DNA of 64,000 nucleotides from Thermococcus thioreducens (GTDB taxonomy: Archaea > Methanobacteriota_B > Thermococci > Thermococcales > Thermococcaceae), in contig NZ_CP015105.1 in assembly GCF_002214545.1 (NCBI RefSeq), positions 1,922,001 through 1,986,000 of the forward strand, read 5' to 3'. The position numbers and the translations under genes were made by a program. Position 1 is the stretch's first letter; every line of letters starts with the position of its first letter. Positions 37,763-47,089 of this stretch are shown here, one piece after another. Under the pieces are notes generated by a model, which saw nothing but the letters and a program-made list of their open reading frames with translations, did not search any database and was not told the DNA's origin.

Positions 37763-38665
37763 TTAGCCGACCCACCTTCCCACCACGGGCCGGCCCTCAT
37801 GGATTCCTGTCACATCGTAGGGCAGGTTGAGATCTGAGACCAAGCTTATGGCCTTCTCCACCTCGTCCTCCCGGAGAAGGGCAAAGAGCCCCCTTCCGAG
37901 CATTATCATGGAGCTGGGATTTCTAAGTACTCTGTCAAGCTCCCCCGCCAGCTCAAGGAGCTCACCGCTCAGGAGGCCGGTTCTCTCCGCGAACCCTCTC
38001 GCGAGGGACATCATTCTCTCAGGCCTTGGTTCCATGAGGAGCTTCTCAAGGGCTTTCCTTCCCTCGCGCTCTATGGTTCTCACGACATCGCCGTCTAGGA
38101 CTTCCCTAGTTGAGAGCCTTCCAAGAGGCACCACGAGAACTTTGTATCCCTCAAAGAACAGGTTGTCAACGACGCCGACGCCAGGGCCGCCTGCCTTAAC
38201 GCGAACCTCCATCCCGCCGGCGAGCTGGGCTATCACATCCCCAAGGCCGCCCCTGTTGAGAACCTCATACCTGTGCGCTGTCTGAGCGGCCCTAAGCCAC
38301 GTCCCGCCGAAGGTGTAGCTTAACGTTAAGGCCGTTCCCAGAGCGCCGCCGGCGCTGTTGCCGAAGCCGTACCCGTTCGGAAAATCGAAGTACTGCCATA
38401 TTTCAACATCTCCACGGAAATCCTCTGGAACGAGTTCATCCGCGACGGAGTAGCTTATGACTGCCCTTTTCTTCCCAACCGGCTCGCCGTTGAAGGCTAT
38501 GTGTACGTGCCTCTCAAGGGAGCCCTCCTCGACGCTCGCGAAGACGTTGACACCCTTGTCGAGGTTCACGCCCGCCCCAAGGGAGCCGGCCTTGAGCGGG
38601 TCATCGTGAAAGGCTGGGACGAAGAAGGCCGTTATGTGAGCCGGAACGAAAGCCCTTACGAGCAC
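37763..38665 (-). CDS. Pantoate kinase (GHMP family)
   Basis: A 300-residue GHMP kinase making 4-phosphopantoate in the archaeal coenzyme A route. Features are the N-terminal FVPAHITAFFVP, the phosphate loop YGFGNSAGGALGTAL, and GGPGVGVVD near the C-terminal half. In T. kodakarensis the pantoate kinase gene adjoins the DNA ligase gene, as here. The start is GTG 38665 with the ribosome binding site GGAGGTGAG, and CTTTTAAAAG upstream is a good TATA box. Confidence 0.92.
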   Translation of the reverse strand: MLVRAFVPAHITAFFVPAFHDDPLKAGSLGAGVNLDKGVNVFASVEEGSLERHVHIAFNGEPVGKKRAVISYSVADELVPEDFRGDVEIWQYFDFPNGYGFGNSAGGALGTALTLSYTFGGTWLRAAQTAHRYEVLNRGGLGDVIAQLAGGMEVRVKAGGPGVGVVDNLFFEGYKVLVVPLGRLSTREVLDGDVVRTIEREGRKALEKLLMEPRPERMMSLARGFAERTGLLSGELLELAGELDRVLRNPSSMIMLGRGLFALLREDEVEKAISLVSDLNLPYDVTGIHEGRPVVGRWVG

Positions 38666-38731
38666 TCTCTCACCTCCGAGAAAAGATGGGACTTTGCCTT
38701 TTAAAAGTGGCGAGAAAAGGAAGGGGAAAGC

Positions 38732-40390
38732 TCACTCTTCAACCACGTAGATTGGCACCTTTCCGTGCGGTATGCCGTACCTCTTGCCGTACCACTCGCT
38801 GAGGACGTACCATGCTCCAATGAGAAGCACTATTCCCGCGGGCAGGAGTATGATCCAGCTCCTGACTCCAAGACCAAAGAGGAGATAGAGCACGACGCCT
38901 ATCGACGCAACGGTAAAGGCGTAGGGTATCTGCGTTGTTACGTGGTCTATGTGGTCGCTTCCGGAGAACATGGAACTCATAATCGTCGTATCGCTGATCG
39001 GGGAGCAGTGGTCACCGAATATCGAGCCGGTAAAAGTGGCTCCAATGGTTGCAAAGACTATCTCGTTGACGTGGCCGTTGGTTAGGGCAAGGCTGAGCTG
39101 AACTCCGAGCGGGACCATTATGGCAAAGGTTCCCCAGCTGGTTCCGGTCGTGAAGGCAACGAACATCGCCGCGAGGAACATTATGAGCGGCATCCAGGGG
39201 CCGAGGTTAGCTCCAGAACCCGTTGCGAGGTTGATGATGTAGGTGCCGGTTCCGACCGCATCTGCGGCCGTACCAAGGCTCCATGCAAGGACAAGGATGG
39301 TGTTGGCAAAGAGCATCTGCTTCATTCCCCTGACGACGGTGTCCTCCCACTCCTCAATGCTCATCTTCTTCCTTCCCAGGAGCATTATACTCGCCACGAG
39401 AACCATTGTAAAGCTTCCCCAGAGGAGAGCCGTTGCAGCGTCAGCCTCGCGGAAGGACTCGACGAAGCTGTAGTTGAGGAAGTTCACGCCAAATGGGTTC
39501 TCAAGCTCGGTCCACCATCCGAGGTCCTGGCTGTAGGCTTCGAGGTTCGCCGCCCCGGTATACCATAGGCCCATCATGGAGACGAAGACCAGCACGAGGA
39601 TGGGTATCACGAAATCCCAGAGGCTGCCGCCTTCCTTGGGCATTCCGAGGTCTATCTCCGTCGTCATGAGCGGCTTCGCACCATCGCGGAGAACCTTTCC
39701 TTCCGTCCTTGCACGCATCTCCGCTTTGAGCATCGCCCCATAGTGCCTGTGGGTGTAGGCCACTATCAGAACCAGGAGAATCGCGAGTATCGAGTAGAAC
39801 CTGAAGGGGACGCTTGAAAGCCAGGCATCGTAGGAGTTATACGCCACTTTCGCGGCATCGAATCCCTTTCCTATCATCGCCAGCTCGTAGCCTATCCACG
39901 TTGAGATTAGGGCAAGGCCCGCCACAGGTGCAGCTGTTGAGTCATCTATGTAGGCGAGCATCTCCCTCGAAACCCTCGTCCTGTCGGTTATTGGCCTCAT
40001 GGTGTTGCCGACTATTATCGTGTTTGTGTAATCGTCGAAGAACACCAGCACACCCATAAGCCATCCTAAGACAGAAGCACCCCTGCTCGTCTTTACCTTC
40101 TTTGAGAGCGCCTTTGCGAGTGCGTGCACTCCTCCGGACTTGTATATCAGACCGACACCAGCTCCAATCAGGAAGTCGAAGATGAGTATCCTGGCGTTCC
40201 AGTCATCGGTGACGCTGCCCACTATCCACTCTAGGCTCTGAGTGGTTCCGGTCACTGGATTCCAGCCCGCAACCATGAGCCCACCAATCCAGACACCCGC
40301 AAACAGCGCCAAGACAACCCTCTTCGTCCATATCGCCAGTATAATAGCCACCAGTGGCGGCAGCAGAGACAGTATTCCGAAATCTGACAT
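38732..40390 (-). CDS. nhaC: NhaC-family Na+/H+ antiporter
   Basis: A 552-residue membrane protein with about 12-13 helices. Family features are the FFDDYTNTIIVGNTMRPITDR loop (written here in part), IDDSTAAPVAG, the mid-membrane WGTFAIMVPLGVQL and the conserved FGDHCSPISDTTI. It exchanges sodium or an amino acid salt for protons at the cytoplasmic membrane. ATG 40390 follows the ribosome binding site GGAGGTGG; the minus-strand TATA is ATTTATATTG near 40440. Confidence 0.93.
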   Translation of the reverse strand: MSDFGILSLLPPLVAIILAIWTKRVVLALFAGVWIGGLMVAGWNPVTGTTQSLEWIVGSVTDDWNARILIFDFLIGAGVGLIYKSGGVHALAKALSKKVKTSRGASVLGWLMGVLVFFDDYTNTIIVGNTMRPITDRTRVSREMLAYIDDSTAAPVAGLALISTWIGYELAMIGKGFDAAKVAYNSYDAWLSSVPFRFYSILAILLVLIVAYTHRHYGAMLKAEMRARTEGKVLRDGAKPLMTTEIDLGMPKEGGSLWDFVIPILVLVFVSMMGLWYTGAANLEAYSQDLGWWTELENPFGVNFLNYSFVESFREADAATALLWGSFTMVLVASIMLLGRKKMSIEEWEDTVVRGMKQMLFANTILVLAWSLGTAADAVGTGTYIINLATGSGANLGPWMPLIMFLAAMFVAFTTGTSWGTFAIMVPLGVQLSLALTNGHVNEIVFATIGATFTGSIFGDHCSPISDTTIMSSMFSGSDHIDHVTTQIPYAFTVASIGVVLYLLFGLGVRSWIILLPAGIVLLIGAWYVLSEWYGKRYGIPHGKVPIYVVEE

Positions 40391-40701
40391 TTGCCCACCT
40401 CCAAAGGTATTTCACCAGGGAAACCTCGGGTTTCAATATAAATCTTCCGGAATGTCTTTTGCCATAATGACATTATTTTTGAAAATTCTGTTAGACATTT
40501 CCATACATTTGAACCAAATTTCCTGTGCCCTAGTGAATACTGGCGTACTCCTGCATTAATGAATACTCTCAAGTACAATAGTGCACACTAATCCCATAAA
40601 AATCTTTCCCAGAAAAAGCTTCAGAGCAGAGGCATTTGGGCTTGAAAAACACCAAGCAGGGATAGATTACTTGGAAGAGTAATTGAAAAGTGGGGGTAGT
40701 T
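40391..40701. promoter_or_regulatory. Long nhaC upstream region with short repeats
   Basis: A 311-base gap with no credible gene. Beyond the nhaC TATA box it holds a direct repeat TAGTGAATACT (40531-40541) and TAATGAATACT (40557-40567), 26 bases apart, and the dyad TAGTG-CA-CACTA (40579-40590). These could be operator sites for nhaC. The remaining part, 40591-40701, shows nothing clear. Confidence 0.4.
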
Positions 40702-41289
40702 TCATGGAGAACCGCCGATGAGTTCCATCAGTTTCTGGAAATCCTTCCTCAGCTCCTCCTTCAGAGGGGGACGGTATAGGGCCACTGCCGGATGATACAT
40801 CGGCATTATGACGAATCTCCCGAAAAGGGTGTGTGTCTCGAAAGTTTTTCCGTGTATCTTGCTTATCGGCGCGGCTTCGAAGCCGAACTTCTCAAGGATA
40901 TAGCGCATCGAGTGCCTGCCGAGCGGGACTATGACCTTCGGCCTGATGATGTCAATCTGTCTGTCAAGGTAGGGGGAGCAGGCCCTGATTTCCTCATCTG
41001 TGGGGTCGCGGTTTTCCGGGGGACGGCACTTCACGATGTTGGTGATGTAGACCTCGTCCCTGGTGAGGCCTATCTCAGCCAGAAGCTCATCGAGGACTTT
41101 ACCGGCTCTCCCAACGAAGGGAAGGCCCTTTTGATCCTCCCAGTACCCCGGTGCCTCCCCAACGAACATGATTTTTGCATCGTAGCTTCCCGAACCGGGC
41201 ACGGCGTTCGTTCTGAGCTGGCCGAGCGGGCACTTCTGGCACGCCCTAATCCGCTCTTCAAGCTTTCTCATTGCCTCTTCCCTGCCCAT
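40702..41289 (-). CDS. Uracil-DNA glycosylase, family 4 (iron-sulfur type)
   Basis: A 195-residue DNA repair enzyme. Cysteines in IRACQKCPLG near 17 and 20, with later cysteines in VKCRPPENRDP and IRACSPYL, bind a [4Fe-4S] cluster. The catalytic motif is FVGEAPGYWEDQKGLPFVG and the second motif MYHPAVAL. It removes uracil from DNA, important for a hyperthermophile with fast cytosine deamination. ATG 41289 has a GAGGTG ribosome binding site. Confidence 0.95.
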   Translation of the reverse strand: MGREEAMRKLEERIRACQKCPLGQLRTNAVPGSGSYDAKIMFVGEAPGYWEDQKGLPFVGRAGKVLDELLAEIGLTRDEVYITNIVKCRPPENRDPTDEEIRACSPYLDRQIDIIRPKVIVPLGRHSMRYILEKFGFEAAPISKIHGKTFETHTLFGRFVIMPMYHPAVALYRPPLKEELRKDFQKLMELIGGSP

Positions 41290-41298
41290 GAAAACACC

Positions 41299-41658
41299 TC
41301 ATCTCTCGAGTGCGAGGGTCTTCTGGCTCAGGTAGGCTTTGAGGAACTCGACCCATGCCGTATAGTAGCCCTTCTCGTACTCGTCCCTGAACTCGTGTTC
41401 AAGGATGGATTCAAAGTGCCCAAGGAGCTTCTCGGCCTTTTCCCGGTCGTGCTCGTTTATCAGCTGGACTATGAGTGCATCCGTGTCGTTGTCCTTCAGG
41501 GCGCTCATGAACCCGTTTATTGCCTTCCCGTAGCCCCTGCCCCACTCATCGGAGCCGGCCATCTTCTGGAGCTTCTCCAGGTGCGCCTTTGCCTTTGTGA
41601 AGTCCCTCCTCAGCAGGGCGCGGAGGAACATTTCCATCCTCATTTCCCTCGCAGGCAT
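41299..41658 (-). CDS. Small helical protein of unknown function
   Basis: A 119-residue all-helical acidic/basic protein (RALLRRDFTKAKAHLEKLQK, HDREKAEKLLGHFESIL). It lies nine bases upstream of the uracil-DNA glycosylase gene on the same strand, so the two are probably cotranscribed. ATG 41658 follows GGTGGTGAG; ATG 41643 is possible. I do not recognise the family; its organisation suggests a small helical-repeat fold. Confidence 0.75.
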   Translation of the reverse strand: MPAREMRMEMFLRALLRRDFTKAKAHLEKLQKMAGSDEWGRGYGKAINGFMSALKDNDTDALIVQLINEHDREKAEKLLGHFESILEHEFRDEYEKGYYTAWVEFLKAYLSQKTLALER

Positions 41659-41798
41659 CTCACCACCGCACTAAGTTTGAGGGTCTGTTTTTAACCTTAC
41701 CTTTTTCCTCTCGGAAGCCCACACCCCATGGCATGTCAGCTCTCTACCCAAGTATGGGGCATAGATATGCAGGAAAATCTTCATATTTACGCAAAAGT

Positions 41799-41812
41799 TT
41801 TTATATCCTAAA
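41799..41812 (+). promoter_or_regulatory. TATA box of the Tes-like gene
   Basis: TTTTTATATCCTAA lies about 45-55 bases upstream of ATG 41854. The rest of the 195-base gap holds an inverted pair CCCCAT/ATGGGG (about 41732 and 41754) of unclear meaning. Confidence 0.5.
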
Positions 41813-41853
41813 GCGAAATAAAACCCAGCAAAAGGAGTGGAAATGAGGGGTGA

Positions 41854-43632
41854 ATGGATATGGCAGAGAGCGTTGGTGAAGTGCCCAGCGGCGAAAAGGA
41901 ATTCGACCAGCTAACGAGGAGGATCAGGGACATAGTCGAGTTTCCGGAGATCAGCGAGGAGGAGTTCGAGGAGATGCTTAAGAAGGCCAGCAGGGCTTAC
42001 GGTGGACATCTGCCCCACAGGACGTACTCCCTCTGTCCGGAAACCAGAAGGGTCGTTCCGGCACTCGTCTGGGAGAAGGACGGTATGGTGTGGATAACGA
42101 AGCGCTGTCCGGAAGGTATGATAACCGACCTCTACTATGAGGATGTTGAACAGTACTATCGGTTCCAGCGGTGGAAGTTCGATTTCAAACTCATGAGTGC
42201 CAACGTTGACGCCTCGGGCGTCAACTGCCCCCTCGACTGCGGCCTCTGCGCTAGGCACCGCTCCCACACCAGCCTGCTCAACATAGTCCTCACCAACCGC
42301 TGCAACCTGAGCTGCTGGTACTGCTTCTTCTACGCCAAGGAGGGCCAGCCGATATACGAGCCGACCCTTGAGCAGATAAGGATGATGCTCAGGAACGCCA
42401 AGAAGGAGCACCCGATAGGTGCCAACGCCGTTCAGCTCACCGGAGGCGAGCCGACCCTCCGCGAGGACCTCATAGAAATAATCAGGATCGCCAAAGAGGA
42501 GGGCTACGACCACGTCCAGCTCAACACGGACGGAATAAAGCTCGCCTTCGAGCCGGAGCTTGTCAGAGAGATACGCAAGGCAGGGGTCAACGTGCTGTAC
42601 CTCAGCTACGACGGAATGACCCCCCAGACCAACTGGAAGAACCACTGGGAGATACCGCTCATATTTGAGAACGTGAGGAAGGCCAGCGGGCCGGGCATAG
42701 TCCTCGTGCCGACCACGATAAGGAACGTCAACGACCACGAGCTTGGCGCGATAATCAACTTCGGCCTCAACCACCTCGACATCGTCCGCGGTGTAAACTT
42801 CCAGCCGATTTCCCTCGTAGGGAGGGTTCCGAAGAAGGAGCGCCAGAGGTTCAGAATAACCATACCGGGCGCGATAAAGAGGATAGAGGAGCAGACTAAC
42901 GGGGCAATAGCCAGGGAGGACTGGTATCCGATTCCTATAGCGGGGCATATAGCCAGGTTCTTTGAGGCGTTCTCGGGCAGTAAGTACTACATGACCAGCC
43001 ACTACGGTTGCGGTGCCGCCACCTACGTCTTCCTGGACAGGGAGAAGAAGAGGGTCGTCCCGATTGGAAGGTTCCTTGATGTGGAAGGCTTCGTTGAGTA
43101 CCTAGAGAGCAAGGCGGAGGAGATAGAGGGCTGGAAGAGCATGGGCAAGCTCCACAAACTCAAGCTCGGCGCCGAGATATTCATGAAGTTCAAGAGCTTC
43201 TACGACGAGAAGTACGCCCCCGAGGGGCTCGGTGTCCTCGACCTCATAAAGAACGCCTTTGTCCACGGCAACTACGACGCCCTCGGAAAGTTCCACATAA
43301 ACTCCCTCTTCCTGGGAATGATGCACTTCATGGACGAGTACAACTACGACGTCGAGAGGGTTGAGCGCTGCGTCATCCACTACGCCATGCCGGACGGAAG
43401 AATAGTGCCCTTCTGTACCTTCAACGTGATCCCGGAGCTCTACAGGGACAAGGTGCAGGCCCAGTTCAGCTACACCTGGGAGGAGTGGAAGGCCATGCAC
43501 CCTGACTGGGAGTACCGGAAGGACAAGTACATCAGAACGAAGGAGTTCGTTGAGCGGATGAAGAACAGCGAGCTCTACAGGAAGACCTACGTCGACATCG
43601 AGGACTACCTTGGAGTCATGGAAAAGGCGTGA
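41854..43632 (+). CDS. tes: Radical SAM enzyme, probable tetraether lipid synthase (Tes/GDGT-MAS family)
   Basis: A 592-residue radical SAM protein. The cluster motif NRCNLSCWYCFF places C150, C154 and C157 around the AdoMet [4Fe-4S]. The N-terminal region has further cysteine pairs: SLCPETRRV and KRCPEGMITDLY (rubredoxin-like) and NCPLDCGLCARH. This layout matches the MJ0619/MA_1486 family that joins two archaeol chains into membrane-spanning tetraethers. The glycine-rich AdoMet motif is LTGGEPTLRED. The name rests on recognition, not alignment. Confidence 0.78.
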   Translation: MDMAESVGEVPSGEKEFDQLTRRIRDIVEFPEISEEEFEEMLKKASRAYGGHLPHRTYSLCPETRRVVPALVWEKDGMVWITKRCPEGMITDLYYEDVEQYYRFQRWKFDFKLMSANVDASGVNCPLDCGLCARHRSHTSLLNIVLTNRCNLSCWYCFFYAKEGQPIYEPTLEQIRMMLRNAKKEHPIGANAVQLTGGEPTLREDLIEIIRIAKEEGYDHVQLNTDGIKLAFEPELVREIRKAGVNVLYLSYDGMTPQTNWKNHWEIPLIFENVRKASGPGIVLVPTTIRNVNDHELGAIINFGLNHLDIVRGVNFQPISLVGRVPKKERQRFRITIPGAIKRIEEQTNGAIAREDWYPIPIAGHIARFFEAFSGSKYYMTSHYGCGAATYVFLDREKKRVVPIGRFLDVEGFVEYLESKAEEIEGWKSMGKLHKLKLGAEIFMKFKSFYDEKYAPEGLGVLDLIKNAFVHGNYDALGKFHINSLFLGMMHFMDEYNYDVERVERCVIHYAMPDGRIVPFCTFNVIPELYRDKVQAQFSYTWEEWKAMHPDWEYRKDKYIRTKEFVERMKNSELYRKTYVDIEDYLGVMEKA

Positions 43633-43642
43633 GGTGGTCGAG

Positions 43643-43948
43643 ATGAGCGTCAGTCCGGACAAGATGCTCACGGTGCTCAGCCTCAGGTTCGGGAATATAG
43701 ACTGGGAGAAGGCCACCGCAAAGCAGTACGAGCTCCTGAAGGACGAAAGGATATGGAGGGCGTTCCTCAACGGCTACGCCAAAAACGGCTTCGTGGTATT
43801 CGATGAGGATGCACTTCCCAGGGAGGAGCTCCTGGAGGCCCTGAAAGAGCTGGAACCGGAGATAATCGGAGAGGAGCGCATAGCTGTGAAGGAGCTCGTG
43901 GAATCCAGCTACTCCTGGAACAACATCCTGGGAAGCATGGAATCATAA
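43643..43948 (+). CDS. Small acidic protein downstream of the Tes-like gene
   Basis: A 101-residue acidic soluble protein (NIDWEKATAKQYELLKDERIWRAF) with a GAGGTGG ribosome binding site. It begins ten bases after the Tes-like gene and is probably cotranscribed. No recognised family; it could be a small partner of the radical SAM enzyme, which is only inference from position. Confidence 0.7.
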   Translation: MSVSPDKMLTVLSLRFGNIDWEKATAKQYELLKDERIWRAFLNGYAKNGFVVFDEDALPREELLEALKELEPEIIGEERIAVKELVESSYSWNNILGSMES

Positions 43949-43960
43949 AAAAGAAAAGGC

Positions 43961-45418
43961 TCAGCGGAGCTCTATTCTTGCTTTTCCTTTCATGTCCTCT
44001 TTCTCCAGCTCGAAACTCACAATCCCGCTGAAAGAGTCCAGCTCAAGGATGTTCTTGCCCGCCTTGACATCGAAGGTTTCCGCAACGGCTTCCCCCGCTG
44101 GAAGCGAGAGGTCGTACTCATAGACGGTCAGCCTGTTGTCGTTGCTCAGGTAGAGAACCATCCTTGGCTCGCGGTAGCCGTCGAGGGGGATTCCGCCGAA
44201 GGTTCCACCGCCCAGCTTCCTCGCCATTCCCGGCAGTGCAAGGGGCAGTGAGAAGCTCACCGCCGGCGGCCTCTCCTGAATTATCTTCTCGTCGAGAACC
44301 ACCACATCCCTGCTCCCCGTATCAAAGGGCGTCGCCTCGGTTGAGCCGGTGTTCGGGGTGGTGTTGGTGGCAATAAGGAGCTTTCCGTCCACCTTTTCGA
44401 TGCCCGTAATCCTCGCCCCGAAGGCTCCCACTATCTTTACCATCGGCGGTGCGATGTAGAGAAGAACGCTGGGCCCAGTTATCGTGTTGGTCGTCGCCCA
44501 CGTCAGACTCCCATCCGGCCGGTAGAGGACGTCGTGGTGGGCGTTGTAGGCGGTTAGGATGCCTCCTCCGACGTTTATCGCGTTCACCCTGAAGGGGGCG
44601 TAAAAGGTGTAAAACTCGAAGAGGCGGAAGAACCTGAAGTCCTCGCCCATGAGGGGGTTGCCCGCTATTATACCCCCGCGGACGAAGGCAAAGGCCCTGT
44701 TGTAGGCGCTCGCCAGCGGTCCGTATTCCGGCCTTATGTACGGTCTTCCATCGACGCTGTCCCCGGGTTTAAATGCCTCCCATTTTCCGGTTATCAGGTC
44801 GAGGGCCCTTATCTCCCTCAGCCCCGCGGTAAAGTTGCTCCCGACCCCAAAGAAGGCCGCATCGTGAACTATCGTTCCCTTGAGGGAAGGCTCGTGAATC
44901 AAAGGTTCAGCCTTCCCGGTTCTCCTGTCGAGGGCATAGACACCGAGGTTCGCGTGCCCGTCTTCCCTCGCGAGAAGAAGCCTGTCGTTGTAGGGGTCGT
45001 AGAGTATATCGCTTACCTCCCCTGCCCAGTCGGTCTCGTGGTGGATGGAATCCTTCCAGAGGAGCTTTACCGTTCCCTCCTCGGTGTCGTAGACGTGGAC
45101 GTGGGAGTACTTGTTGTGGAAGAGTATCCTCCGGTCTTCCCTGTAGACGGCAGGGGCGTGAACCCAGCCGCCGAAGTATATGAACTCGTCAACGGTCTCG
45201 ACCGCGTTGTAGGTGTCGCCGCCGCTCGTCGGGGCACCGCCGAGAAGGGTGAAGTCGTAGGTCTTTTCCTCGCCGCTCTTCACGTCTATGAAGTGCGCCT
45301 CGGCTTCGAAGGCCAGCGTGAAGTAAAGCGTCCCGTTGTGGTATTTCAGCCCGAATATGCCGCCGCTGCCCCACTCCGGGCCGTACCTTGGGGGGAACCT
45401 GTAGTCCCTGAGGAGCAT
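43961..45418 (-). CDS. DUF2139 beta-propeller-like protein
   Basis: A 485-residue protein with repeated beta segments and many Trp/Tyr-rich turns (YGPEWGSGGIFGLKYHNGTLYF, HNKYSHVHVYDTEEGTV, HANLGVYALDRRTGKAE), suggesting a propeller. It matches the archaeal DUF2139 family, function unknown. There is no signal peptide, so it is probably cytoplasmic. ATG 45418 has the ribosome binding site GGTGAT; the longer frame upstream is antisense to intergenic DNA and the next gene. Confidence 0.8.
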   Translation of the reverse strand: MLLRDYRFPPRYGPEWGSGGIFGLKYHNGTLYFTLAFEAEAHFIDVKSGEEKTYDFTLLGGAPTSGGDTYNAVETVDEFIYFGGWVHAPAVYREDRRILFHNKYSHVHVYDTEEGTVKLLWKDSIHHETDWAGEVSDILYDPYNDRLLLAREDGHANLGVYALDRRTGKAEPLIHEPSLKGTIVHDAAFFGVGSNFTAGLREIRALDLITGKWEAFKPGDSVDGRPYIRPEYGPLASAYNRAFAFVRGGIIAGNPLMGEDFRFFRLFEFYTFYAPFRVNAINVGGGILTAYNAHHDVLYRPDGSLTWATTNTITGPSVLLYIAPPMVKIVGAFGARITGIEKVDGKLLIATNTTPNTGSTEATPFDTGSRDVVVLDEKIIQERPPAVSFSLPLALPGMARKLGGGTFGGIPLDGYREPRMVLYLSNDNRLTVYEYDLSLPAGEAVAETFDVKAGKNILELDSFSGIVSFELEKEDMKGKARIELR

Positions 45419-45507
45419 GGTATCACCAGTAGTGTTACGCTGTGATGGCTTATTGGTCTTTCGCATTGGCCGGGACGCTTTTATATCCCCCCGCCGTAGG
45501 TTGAGAC

Positions 45508-45855
45508 ATGAAGGCCTACCGCGGACTGGCGATAATATTCGGCTTCTACGCACTGGGCGAGCTGGCAACATACATCCTCAACCTGACGGTTCCCGGGAGC
45601 GTCCTGGGGATGCTCTTTCTCCTGGGGTCTCTGCTCACGGGTCTCATCAAACTGGAGTGGGTGGAGGGGGAGGCAGAGCTGTTGGTCAGAAACATGAGCG
45701 TCATGTTCATCCCTCCGGGCGTGGGGATAGTGGCCTACCTCGGCCTAATAAAGAGCCAGGCCGTTCCGATATTCGTCGCCCTGGTTCTGAGCTTCCTGGT
45801 TACGCTCGTCGTAACGGCGAAGACCGTCGAGTTCCTCCGGAGGGGTGTGGAATGA
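45508..45855 (+). CDS. CidA/LrgA-family membrane protein
   Basis: A 115-residue protein with four membrane helices and the family core TVPGSVLGMLFLLGSLLTG. It pairs with the LrgB-like gene that overlaps it by four bases, the usual two-gene arrangement. Bacterial homologues act in holin-like cell-envelope control or in export of short-chain organic acids; the archaeal role is unknown. Confidence 0.9.
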   Translation: MKAYRGLAIIFGFYALGELATYILNLTVPGSVLGMLFLLGSLLTGLIKLEWVEGEAELLVRNMSVMFIPPGVGIVAYLGLIKSQAVPIFVALVLSFLVTLVVTAKTVEFLRRGVE

Positions 45856-46526
45856 ACCCGCTCGGGATAACGCTCACCCTAATTATTTTCTACCTGTTCT
45901 CGGAGCTCCACTCCAGAAGGAGGGCCTTCTACACCAACCCGGTTCTCCTGTCCATAATCACGATAGCGGCGGTTCTCAAGGGATTCGGAATCCCCTACGA
46001 GAGCTACATGGACAGTGCAGTTATACTCAAGTTCCTGCTCGGGCCGGCGGTGGTGAGCCTGGCCGTCCCGGTCTACAAGGGCAGAGAAACCATAAAGACC
46101 TACGCAGGGGAGATAGCGCTCGGAATAGCCGCCGGAGGGACGGTCGCAATCCTGAGCGCGTTCTACATCGCCAGACTCCTTGGCGGGAGCGAGGAGGTTC
46201 TCCTGAGCATAGCCCCCAAGAGCGTTACCACCGCCATAGCGATCGGCATAAGCGAAAAGATAGGCGGCATTCCAGCCTTGACCGCGGTTCTCGTGATACT
46301 CACCGGGCTCCTCGGCAACGCCTTCGCACCTGAGCTGCTGGGCCTCATCAGGGTCAGGGACAGAATAGCGAGGGGCCTCGCAACTGGGGTCAGCTCCCAC
46401 GGCCTCGGAACCGCAAGGATAATCCTGGAGGACGAACTCGCCGGGGCTGTCAGCGGTCTGGCCATGGCCCTGAACGGGGTATTCACTTCCCTACTGCTTC
46501 CCCACCTCATCGAACTCCTCAAGTAG
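45852..46526 (+). CDS. LrgB-family membrane protein
   Basis: A 224-residue protein with six or seven helices and the LrgB signatures YNPV-type FYTNPVLLSI, LKFLLGPAVVSLAVPVY, SIAPKSVTTAIAI and SSHGLGTARI. It is coupled to the CidA/LrgA gene by a four-base overlap. Its 3' end overlaps the convergent Tfx-type regulator by 36 bases. Confidence 0.92.
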   Translation: MNPLGITLTLIIFYLFSELHSRRRAFYTNPVLLSIITIAAVLKGFGIPYESYMDSAVILKFLLGPAVVSLAVPVYKGRETIKTYAGEIALGIAAGGTVAILSAFYIARLLGGSEEVLLSIAPKSVTTAIAIGISEKIGGIPALTAVLVILTGLLGNAFAPELLGLIRVRDRIARGLATGVSSHGLGTARIILEDELAGAVSGLAMALNGVFTSLLLPHLIELLK

Positions 46527-46931
46527 GCACTCGCTTATCCTGAGCCTGTCCCGGGCGTCAAGGAAGAGCGTGAAGTCCCTCTTGGCTATTCGATCCTCTA
46601 TGGGCGCGTGCTCCACGAGAAAGGCTATTATCTCCGCCGTGCTGTAGGGGACCTTGATCTTCAGCTCGTCGGCCTTCTTGAACAGCCTCTCGGGAACTGA
46701 GAATATGTCCTCCCCCTTCCGCACCTCAACGCTTATCTTCGAGTTTATCTGCTCCCATATGAGGAGAGTGTTCCTGGCCTTCTCGACCTTTTCAAGGGCC
46801 CGTCTCTCAAGGATGCTTATGTTGGCCCTGCTCGTGCCGAGAAGCTCCGCTATCTCGCTCTGCTTCAGCCCCTTAGCCCGAAGACGGAGGATCCTAATCT
46901 GCTGCTCGGTGAGGAAGCTCTTCGAGGGCAT
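46491..46931 (-). CDS. Tfx-family transcriptional regulator
   Basis: A 146-residue protein with an N-terminal helix-turn-helix, FLTEQQIRILRLRAKGLKQSEIAELLGTS, continuing ISILERRALEKV (written in separate parts), and a C-terminal domain typical of Tfx proteins. The founding member in Methanothermobacter binds downstream of the fmdECB promoter; target genes here are unknown, with the LrgAB-like pair a positional candidate. ATG 46931 is the likely start. Confidence 0.8.
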   Translation of the reverse strand: MPSKSFLTEQQIRILRLRAKGLKQSEIAELLGTSRANISILERRALEKVEKARNTLLIWEQINSKISVEVRKGEDIFSVPERLFKKADELKIKVPYSTAEIIAFLVEHAPIEDRIAKRDFTLFLDARDRLRISECLLEEFDEVGKQ

Positions 46932-47089
46932 TTTAAACACCAAAGTTTAACACGGTGCTGAAGATTAAAAAGTTTTTCTCAAAATGCCGGCCAGAACGCT
47001 GAAGCGCCCGGGAGGCGCGCAGGAGGTAGAGCTCCAACGAAGAGGAACCCACAGGTTCAAAGCTCTCAGAAAAGTCCGCAGAATTCTGG
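46932..47089. other. Non-coding gap before the integrated element
   Basis: I see no gene in this stretch. It holds the Tfx promoter on the minus strand and chromosomal flank of the tRNA-Tyr att site. Open frames here are short and lack ribosome binding sites. Confidence 0.4.
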
